DNA of 64,000 nt from Rosellinia necatrix. Taxonomy: Eukaryota; Ascomycota; Sordariomycetes; Xylariales; Xylariaceae. The position numbers and the translations under genes are program-made. Positions 56,431-64,000 of this stretch are shown piece after piece. The DNA lies in the NCBI GenBank assembly GCA_021209875.1, contig JAGYVD010000005.1:124001-188000 (forward strand), written 5' to 3'. The notes below the pieces were generated by a model, which saw nothing but the letters and a program-made list of their open reading frames with translations, was not told the DNA's origin and did not search any database. The first letter of the stretch is position 1, and each line of letters starts with the position of its first letter.

Positions 56431-59046
56431 TTAGCGAGCCTCAGAACGATACGTCGGCGGGCGCTGGTTCTCCATGCGGCTTTGTCTGTGACGCGGCTTG
56501 GGGTTTTCACGCTCTGTGTGCACATGCGTGTGGTGGGTAGCCGAATGCGACGATTGCTTAGCTTTGGCGTTTGATTGCTTAGGAACAAACCTATCCTTAG
56601 GTTCGCCTTTCCCATTTAGCTGCTTGACGAAAACCCCGTCTTTCCGAGCCCGCTCGGGTTTGGGTTTCTCAGTGGTGGTTCCACACTGCCCTCGCCCTAG
56701 AGCGAGTGGTCGGTTGGCCAATTCCTTGTTAATTTCGCCAAGGTCAACATCCTCCCACCGAAGTTGCTGTAAAACGTCACCAATATAGTGCTGGTAGTGA
56801 AGATGGTTGCTGATCCTGTCACTCAAATCCACGTTCTCGACTCGAGGCACCCCCTGAACAGGCTGGAGCCCCGCAATACCGAAGTTCCACGCACAAGTTC
56901 GATAGAGGAAACCAAGGAGGAAATCGTTTTTGGAATAGACGTTGATCAGCCGTCCAGCAACAATGCTTTTCATCGCTGCCCAGACACGGATCTCTGAGGG
57001 ACAGGGTGCTCCGAACAGGACAACATTCTCGACTATGCCAAATGCTCTCTTCTCAGACAACGAAGTCAAGCATGCGTAGATGACCCGGGCACCGAGTCCA
57101 TAGCCAACTAGAGAAACAGTTCTCTCTCCCTGCACCTTGTTCGTTAAAATCTCGGCCAGGACGAGTCCCGTCTTTTCCGCCCGAACCATGGCTACTGTCC
57201 AGGGATTATCCATAACTTTGCTAGCCTTGATGAGGCTTTCTGGCCAGTGTGAGGTCTTCAAACAGGTGAACACTGAAAATATTAGCATAGGTCCTCAATA
57301 TATTCGCTCAGCGTTGTCTTACCGTTTTTCTGGGTGACATCCGCTCTGGCGGCATTCCAGGCGTTACTTTTAATCACCGTGTGCAAAGCGAGACCAATCT
57401 TCGAGAGAGCCTCAAGTTCCCATCTAAGAGCGTAGGCCTCGTTCAATTTACCAAAGGCTTTCCACGGGCCTTGGAAGTCGTTATCCTTGGTAGTCCAGCC
57501 GCTAATACCAATCGTGACACGCATCCGGCGATCCCCCGCTGGCACGTCCTTGGGGTCGAGGAGTTCGGACCGCTGAGGGCCGTGCATCGGTATCAATGCG
57601 AAGTCTTGAATATCCTTCGCATATGCATCCATCGTCTTGCCGCCCTGTCTAGCTCCATATAGCCCAAACAGGGTTCCAACAGGGACGGTGCTACCCGCCG
57701 CGCCGATGCCGCCCAGCAGAGCCGCCGTGACCGACGTACTAAGCCCAATCCCTCCAAAGACCGTTCCAATACCTGCGGACACGAGGGGCCCCGCGAGGGC
57801 ATCGGAAGCCCCGGGGAAGGCAGGATTGTGGCTGCCGTTCGGACGCCATCGTTTGGTTTGTTTGCCCTCTTCGGCGCGCCTCTGAGCAATCTCTTCGGCA
57901 GAGATACCTTGAATGATCTGAGCCAGAGCCTGGGAGACACGATACTCGTCCTGAAGCAACACATAGGTTGGCACTTCCATTGCCGTGGCAAGCTTTATGA
58001 GTGCTATGCGGGAGTATGTAGGATATTGGTCAAGGCCGAGAAGCATCAGGAGCATCGTATGAAGGATCAGCGCGCGCTTCTCTTTCGGAAGACCGCTGAG
58101 TGACGTAATTATGGGGGGGTAGAGTTGGACATGCTGGGCATTAGACGCATCGCCAGTCAATAGGGGCACTGTCAGAGTATAGTCAGCCATCTTGACTCAT
58201 ACAAGGTTAGTTAATCGAGGGGTTCAGTCATGGATGACAATGGAGAAGGTAATCAAAATTCGACGTATACCCGCGGCCAGCGTGGAGGAAGAACTTACCA
58301 GCCGGCCTGGTAGAACTTCCTCCTGCGGCTAGACCGACTCGTCTGGCATTACCTGGTATGTGTTGTGATCCCCGGCGAACGACGGTGCCACCAGTACCAC
58401 CATTTCTAATGACAACCTCTTGCAGTCGCTTGAGGACCAGCCCGCGCCACTTTCCGAAATGGCCCAGAGCATCCCTCTTCAACTCGGTCAAGCTAGCTAC
58501 CGCCAACTCAATCTCGGTTCTCTTGGAGTTGGTCGTAGCCTCTCCGGGCGACTTGGGAATTGTTAGAACGGGCTTTGACTTGGGCGTATTCTCGGCGACA
58601 TGGTGGGATTTCATTATCTGTAACAGAAGGTCGCGATCTTCGAAGTCGGGCCGCTCGACCGGTATACCTATGTCGCCATACTGGCCCCGGTACTTCTCGC
58701 TGCCCGGGTTTGGTATCGAGAGAACTATTGCTTTGGGGGCAGTAATGCCTTCGGTCGGCGCAACTGGGAGAATGGTCATCTTATCAAAGTTGTCTCGGAT
58801 CTGCGTCTGGAGTTCCTCCATGATCGAGTTGATGAGACGGTGCAACTCCCCCATCTGCTCGCAGCTGAGCATGGCGCTCAAGTCGATCTCGGAGCGCCTA
58901 GAGTGGAAGGGCTTGCTGAGCGGGCCGTTGCGTGGCATCGTTTGGGTTGTGGTCTGGTTTTCATCACTGGAGGAGACGGAAGATGCATAATATGTAGAGG
59001 GGTCTGGGGAGTCAGAGACGGCCACAGCGGCTTGAGTCACCCTCAT
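56431..59046 (-). CDS. DUF726 alpha/beta-hydrolase-like protein, nucleophile Ser replaced
   Basis: TMCO4/DUF726 family protein, an alpha/beta-hydrolase-fold membrane protein. Three exons (59046-58299, 58195-57323 and 57272-56431) give 820 aa. The variable N-terminus is Ser-rich. The middle has a hydrophobic glycine-rich pair of helices (ALAGPLVSAGIGTVFGGIG...AALLGGIGAAGSTVPVGTLFGLYGAR), the family hallmark. The hydrolase part contains NPWTVAMVRAE, the elbow SLVGYGLGARVIYACL, ENVVLFGAPCPSE and GRLINVYSKNDF. Family members normally read G-[FY]-S-L-G at the elbow; here residue 599 is Gly (codon GGA at 57097-57099). The C-terminal tail is basic. Introns are 58196-58298 and 57273-57322; the first acceptor was chosen to keep frame (VKMADYTL). 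Confidence 0.88.
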
Positions 59047-61188
59047 GTTGGCCTCTACCTAGGTAGGCCGTGGCCTCCGGCAGCTGGTGATCGCAGTCGG
59101 CAGTGGGCAGTGGGCAGTAGGCAGTAGGCGCAGAGAGGCGGAAGGAGCGCGATCGTTTGATGGTGCTAGTTTAAGCTAAGTAGGTAGTCGGTCTACTGGC
59201 CTAGTCGCAACTGCCTCAACAACGGTTAACTAGTATTGAGGATGAGGTAGGGACTACGAGGAGGAAGGAGAGTGATATATTCTACGTAGTTGGGAGTAAC
59301 TGCCCTACACAGGTGTTTGGATAGACCTTCTAGGTACGGAACGGCATAGAACTACCTAGGACGTCGCTAGTGCCCAATGCCCCAGGGTCTAGAATAGCTC
59401 AACGGCGGCACGAACGGCGGGGGATGGACAGCCTGCAATCGAATCAGGCCACGCCCCTAAGGGAGGTTGGCAACCAGTCGACTTGGAAGTACCTACTTTG
59501 TGCAACCAGGACAACGCTGTTGTGTGGTGTGTCTGCCTCTGTCCCGTCTTGTCTCGGCTGCCTACTTAGATTAAGACGAGCTTCTATTGGACGCAATCTA
59601 CTCCAGTTGCGGCAACCGGTAGTGAATTATGATAGAGTTTGCTAAATTTATTTTCAAACATTTGGGCACAGTGTGATTACCTACTTATCTGGCAATGATC
59701 AGTGATCTGAGACCCGAACGTTTTATCATTTCCAAGGTCACCCTGCTGTAAAGGCCGACCACGTCTATCACAAAGTCATAGGTATTTAGAATGCCATTAC
59801 TTTCCACAGGTTTAATTTTAGGCTGGATTTACCAAGTTCCAGCCAGTCGGTAAGTTGATTTGGGCGCAAACAAGCATCCCCCTTCCATGATTAGTATGTA
59901 TTCGCGCTGCAATGGCGGTCACTAACATTATTTCACCATGTTCATTTTTATTCTCTCAAGACCTCCTGAGTTCAACAGGGTCTGTCTGGTGAGTCGCATG
60001 AACCATGATGGGGGGAGCAGTATTGGTAACCCGTAGGGGCCTCAGTCTAGGGATATCACAACAAGCCTGCGTTGCCTCACCTAGTCTCGCTTTAAATGGA
60101 AACAAATGCATGATAAATGTTTAGGACAACAGAATAACAATAATCCAACCTACCATCTTGTATTGTTGAAAAATAAGAAGTACAACTACTCAGAACACGG
60201 TTTATCTTCTCAGAGTGGCATGCCACTCGGGCCAGAATTCTCTATCTATTTATCATCGCTTCAATTGCAAGGTAGTGTTATTGATCCACAACATAACAAC
60301 TGCATAGGAGAAATCTTTCTTATAGCCGGATTTAAGATTTAATCTAGTGTCATGAAGGTTACAATACGGAACATTCGGTACGAAGTGCTCTGCTGACTTA
60401 TCGTGGCGGTGCGGCGGCTCCGCCCTCTCCTTGTTGTAGCCGCTGGGCCTCTGTTTTGTGAGGCACCCTAGTGAGACACTGTTGAGCCTCCCAGGGCATG
60501 CTGCTTTTTTTTTGCTTAACATGCCTCCCTTACTCAAATGTGATTTTACCTAGTACAATATCTCCACAGCGTGTTTAGCCACCACGATACAAATTAGGAT
60601 TGATACTTGGATTTTATTATAAAAAGTGACTTATACAATCTTAATATCGATGACCGGAACGTTTCTGGTTAACCTATTTATAGGTAAGAAACACTGAATG
60701 CTAAAAACGAAAAGTATTGTGAAAGCAATGCTCTAAATATAGAAACCTGTGTGCTGCTCGTACTAATGCAATTCATAATTAGGGAGGCTACGAAGGCATA
60801 ATTTCTCTCCCAAATGACAATAGTATCGTAATCAAAAATACACAAGAGTCTAGCTACTATGGCTACGGGCGAGTAGCAAATTGTGAAGAAGGTCGGAAAG
60901 GTTCACCAACCAGGGCCGAAGATAGTACGCTGCCACCGAGCAAGTGATAAGATAATTATAAGTTGCTTAGAAAACGACCCAGAAAGGTGCATCCTCAAAA
61001 TACGCCGGCTATATGCTGGTTATACACATTACAAGTCCCAATACTAATAATGGCTCGATTGATCGCGCCGCACCACCCGGCGTCTATTCCCAATTCTCGG
61101 ACGTTAAAAGAAGCCTCCGGCCGAGATGTATCAGCTGACAAGCAATCCCGCCACAGAAACAGATTGGTAATATTGCCCCTTTTAATCT
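59047..61188. other. 2.1-kb intergenic region
   Basis: Contains TACCTAGGTA at 59056-59065 and a GGCAGTG/GGCAGTA 7-bp tandem repeat at 59099-59129. The minus-strand frame at 60253-60537 is not recognisable. Confidence 0.5.
59099..59129. repeat. 7-bp tandem repeat
   Basis: Four to five units of GGCAGTG or GGCAGTA just upstream of the DUF726 start codon. Confidence 0.8.
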
Positions 61189-62091
61189 CTAAGACTTTGC
61201 TATTCGTGTTTGGGCGCGGCGATCCAACTCATAAAACACTGTATTCCGTCGCCGACTTTGCCTAGTTATCCGTAAAGAGGAAGGCCGGCCAGGTCGTCTA
61301 ATTGTTGTCGACGTCTTAAAAGAGAAATACCTTGCTGCCAATGAAAATTCATCGTTGATCTCGAGTGTCGAGCCCCGGCTAGGATCATCCGCCGAGGATA
61401 GTGAGTGCTGTGTGCGGAAAGGGCCGCCGGGGCCAGTTTGGGCAGCAGAGCGGTGGCTCGGCTTCCTTAGCTTGCGCCTTTCTAATTTCTGCGTATATGC
61501 GAGCCCGAATACCTCCTCGACCTTCGGATCGTTGTTGTCCAGGCCGAGCATAGGCGGGGTGTAGCCGAACTCGTCTGCATCTGAGTCGGACGGAAGGTCA
61601 TCGTCATCGTCGCCATCGGAGGGCGCCGGGCTCGGAAGACGCTGCAAGCGGAATCGCCTGTATGCTTCACACTGAAGGTCGCGCTGTTTCTCCCATCGAT
61701 GGACTGCCTCTTTTACCTTTTCACACAACCTCCGTTGCCGCAGTAGCTCTGGTAGATCCTCTTGTTGGGATTGTACCTCGTCGATCCCGGGCCAAGGGCT
61801 AACGCTACGGCTGCGGCGGACATCCAAAATATAGTCGCTACCTAATGCTTGCCCATGTTCGATAGCTGTTATCTTGCCCTCTGTTCTTGCTCTTTTGCGG
61901 GTGTGTTGGTGCTCTGTTCCATCCTCGGTTTCGACCATAGAAGCTGGTCGTTTGGATGAGCTGCGAGGTGGAGAGGGCACATTTGATTCGGCGGTAGGGT
62001 ATGAGAGTGCATGGCTTGAGCTCGATCCCGGGGCTTTCCCTTTAGCACTCGAGGACTCGGGGGTGGCGTTGGCTATTTCTTGCCCACGCAT
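61189..62091 (-). CDS. charged, probably nuclear protein
   Basis: Unrecognised protein. The 300-codon open frame starts at ATG 62091. The N-terminus is Ser-rich and polar, with a bipartite basic cluster HTRKRARTEGK that could be a nuclear signal. RRSRSVSPWPGIDE and a helical LPELLRQRRLCEKVKEAVHRWEKQRD follow, then an acidic tract DGDDDDDLPSDSDADEFGYTPP. A possible 69-nt intron (61262-61330, GTATTT...AACTAG) keeps frame and would give 277 aa. Without it the segment SFKTSTTIRRPGRPSS is retained; I cannot decide. Its start faces the FHA-pseudokinase gene across a 400-bp region. Confidence 0.6.
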   Translation of the reverse strand: MRGQEIANATPESSSAKGKAPGSSSSHALSYPTAESNVPSPPRSSSKRPASMVETEDGTEHQHTRKRARTEGKITAIEHGQALGSDYILDVRRSRSVSPWPGIDEVQSQQEDLPELLRQRRLCEKVKEAVHRWEKQRDLQCEAYRRFRLQRLPSPAPSDGDDDDDLPSDSDADEFGYTPPMLGLDNNDPKVEEVFGLAYTQKLERRKLRKPSHRSAAQTGPGGPFRTQHSLSSADDPSRGSTLEINDEFSLAARYFSFKTSTTIRRPGRPSSLRITRQSRRRNTVFYELDRRAQTRIAKS

Positions 62092-62492
62092 TTGGATGAT
62101 TCTTTACAGCGTGGCTAGGAAGAGGGCGGGTCTGGTCGTTTTGCGAGATGCGTCGTCAGAATCGGCACTTATTTGTTAAAGCACGCCTCTGCTGCGGAGT
62201 GCTTTATACTTGATGTTGCGCGTCGCGTGGATGTTGGATCTGTGTAGATGTTTGCTGAAGAATAGGGAGAAGTAGAAGGTGAGGTTGCCCGTTCCACTAA
62301 TCTACGTTGGTTGGTATGCGGGTGGCGTCGATCCCCATGCTGAACCCCACTCAGGTAGGTACCTAGGTACTTATCCAACCAACCAACCAATCAATCAATC
62401 AACCAACCAACCAACCAACCAACCAACCAACCCATTCACTCATCGATCGCAACGGAACAACCGCCAAGGCAGACACAACATTTATATCGAGG
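62092..62492. promoter_or_regulatory. shared divergent upstream region
   Basis: About 400 bp between two divergent start codons. It contains TACCTAGGTA at 62360-62369 and an (AACC/AATC)n tract at 62376-62432. A regulatory role is inferred only from the divergent layout. Confidence 0.35.
62376..62432. repeat. (AACC)n/(AATC)n microsatellite
   Basis: About fourteen 4-bp units, mostly AACC with three AATC. Confidence 0.88.
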
Positions 62493-64000
62493 ATGGAAGC
62501 GAGTCAAAAGGAAGGTCGACAACATGAGGAGTCACAGAAACAGATAGCGGGCAGCAGCGAAAACCAGGCCTCGCCAAAAACGTTGCACTTTGCGACCTTT
62601 GAGCCTGGAAGTACGTCGGCCGTTCACCTGCTTGAGACGGTTAAAATCACGGCCTCGCCCGACCACTACTTATCTCAGTGCCTTGTCAACGACGACGAGC
62701 ACCTTCTCTATTTGCTCTCCCTGCACCCCGTGGCCGGCGCCGAGGCAGCTCCCGCCGTGGTTCGCCTGGGAACATGGCGGATCGGAGCCGGTCCAACGGC
62801 CCAACTGCGGGAGAAAGGCGTGCCGTGCTGCGAGGTGGATCTGCTCATCTGCCCTCCGGGCCGTAGCGCAGGGTCCAGAGTGGCCCGTCAGTCCATCGGC
62901 AGTGTTCACGCCATACTGCAGATCCACGCTGCATCCGGAGCCCTGCTGCTACGCAGCGCCTGCAAGAAGCCCATCATCTACATGAGGGGACAGACAGACG
63001 GCAGGCATCTCACGCTCCACGGCGGTCATTCCTGCCTCCTTTTTCGTCAACACAATCACCTTCGCTTTGGAGACTACGAATTCGTCCTGAGCTTCAGTTT
63101 AGATACCCCGAAGGATCGTGACGACTTTAGGGCGCAGCGCGACAGTCTTCTCCTGCATAGCCACGGACAGTGGCCATCGCAACATCTCGACTTGGTTCCA
63201 TCGTCATCTCATACGATCAGTTCCGACGTGAGCATTCATCGCATGCTTTCCCGGGATACTGGGCGCTATAAATACAGCGGAATCCGTTTACATACCGGCG
63301 AACCCGTCCTCCTAAGACGAATACACTGTAACCCAGGTACACAGCGTCAGGTGCAGGACGAGTTGCGCATGACCGCTATGTTCGACACTGCAGATTGCTC
63401 TGGTGTGTTGAGTATGCTTGGTAAAGCCTGGTGTGAGCACGGAATCTCGCCGCCATGCCAGATCGAAAGTGAGACCCCTGCCGAAGACGTCTACTATGCT
63501 TCGCAACTCGCAGAATATCACTTTTTATCCATGCCCTGGTCTAAGTTAGGGATGGGATTAGATTCCAGACTTGGCTACTTCCACCAAACACTAAAAGGCC
63601 TTGGTGAGCTGCATAACAAGGGACTCATACACGGCCAACTTAGGCCGGAATCGCTGGTGCTAGTGCCTACGCAAGAGAACCCTCAGGAAGGCAGCATGAA
63701 TTGGGAGATTCCACCTTTAAGTCATGACCTCGCACTCCCACCATATCCACCAATGACAGCCGCGGTATCCGACTTGCACTGGACTAAGGCAAGTCTCTAT
63801 CGTGATGACAAGCCTGACAGCGCCGGTGCCTGGGTCGCGCCGGAAGTCTGGACAAGCTCCGCCGAGGCACCGTACACGAACAAGGCCGATATTTGGGGCC
63901 TGGCTATGTCCTGGTTGCCCACATTTGTACAAATACCAGCAGACGTCAAAATGACTCGAGCGAATTTCGGGAAGATTCAAGCTACCGTAGGGAGTGTTCT
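62493..64000 (+). CDS. FHA domain plus pseudokinase, cut by window end
   Basis: Open from ATG 62493 to the window edge (502 codons, no intron needed). The N-terminal domain (about residues 85-205) resembles an FHA phosphopeptide-binding domain: VVRLGTWRIGAG, SIGSVHAILQI and LRFGDYEFVLSF. A kinase-like domain follows with a full set of landmarks but lost catalytic residues. The beta-3 region reads EPVLLRRI instead of VxIK. The catalytic loop is HGQLRPES (residues 380-387) in place of HRDLKPEN, so the catalytic Asp is Gln, Lys is Arg and the metal-binding Asn is Ser. WVAPEVW and NKADIWGLAMSW match the APE and subdomain IX motifs. I infer a phospho-dependent scaffold rather than an enzyme. The C-terminus is outside the window. 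Confidence 0.72.
   Translation, partial: MEASQKEGRQHEESQKQIAGSSENQASPKTLHFATFEPGSTSAVHLLETVKITASPDHYLSQCLVNDDEHLLYLLSLHPVAGAEAAPAVVRLGTWRIGAGPTAQLREKGVPCCEVDLLICPPGRSAGSRVARQSIGSVHAILQIHAASGALLLRSACKKPIIYMRGQTDGRHLTLHGGHSCLLFRQHNHLRFGDYEFVLSFSLDTPKDRDDFRAQRDSLLLHSHGQWPSQHLDLVPSSSHTISSDVSIHRMLSRDTGRYKYSGIRLHTGEPVLLRRIHCNPGTQRQVQDELRMTAMFDTADCSGVLSMLGKAWCEHGISPPCQIESETPAEDVYYASQLAEYHFLSMPWSKLGMGLDSRLGYFHQTLKGLGELHNKGLIHGQLRPESLVLVPTQENPQEGSMNWEIPPLSHDLALPPYPPMTAAVSDLHWTKASLYRDDKPDSAGAWVAPEVWTSSAEAPYTNKADIWGLAMSWLPTFVQIPADVKMTRANFGKIQATVGSV

Noticed and set aside
62376..62432. Short regular repeats as a CRISPR-like array
   Set aside because: Units are 4 bp with no spacers; a simple microsatellite in a eukaryotic genome.

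Overview
The window is nuclear DNA of a filamentous ascomycete (Pezizomycotina), most likely a Sordariomycete. Genes carry short spliceosomal introns (about 45-200 nt), no gene has a bacterial layout, and the gene set is typical of such fungi: COX11, cytochrome c heme lyase, RPS29, RRP12, VTI1, SEC17, mevalonate diphosphate decarboxylase, a NACHT-type NLR, GH128, a RUS-family protein and a DUF726 protein. All names come from reading motifs and domain order in the translations; no database search was possible.

Layout. 1-7 kb is gene-poor, with two LTR-like remnants and one broken ORF at 5.4-6.1 kb. A NACHT NLR (7.2-10.2 kb, minus) and an MFS transporter with a 27-nt micro-exon (11.3-13.1 kb, minus) follow. 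After 3.8 kb without genes come mevalonate diphosphate decarboxylase (16.9-18.0, plus), a small membrane protein (19.8-20.1, plus), holocytochrome c synthase (21.3-22.5, plus), a RUS/DUF647 protein (22.9-24.2, minus) and a four-helix membrane protein (25.1-25.8, minus). An AT-enriched gap (25.8-29.4) leads to a HAD hydrolase (29.4-30.1, plus), a repeat-rich F-box-like gene with an internal stop (30.7-32.8, plus), RPS29 (33.9-34.3, plus), COX11 (35.3-36.6, minus) and an FAD oxidoreductase (37.1-38.8, minus). The last third holds GH128 (42.3-43.3, minus), VTI1 (44.4-45.5, plus), RRP12 (46.2-50.1, minus), SEC17 (50.6-51.7, minus), two inverted intron-containing tRNA-Leu(AAG) genes bracketing a STAND-like gene (52.3-54.7), mitochondrial GatC (55.1-56.1, plus), a DUF726 protein (56.4-59.0, minus), a charged probable nuclear protein (61.2-62.1, minus) and an FHA plus pseudokinase gene running off the right edge (62.5 onward, plus).

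How the genes relate. Most are independent housekeeping genes. VTI1 and SEC17 both serve SNARE-mediated fusion; COX11, heme lyase and GatC all serve mitochondrial respiration or translation. I see no secondary-metabolite cluster. The accessory layer is the NLR, the STAND-like fragment between the tRNA genes, the repeat protein and the FHA-pseudokinase.

Three observations cut across genes. (1) A 10-bp palindrome, TACCTAGGTA, occurs at least eight times, always between genes. (2) Four copies of a roughly 160-bp LTR-like element with TG...CA ends are present; two have perfect 5-bp target duplications. (3) Several reading-frame breaks sit exactly on G/C homopolymers, including in a gene expected to be essential, so the assembly may contain indel errors.
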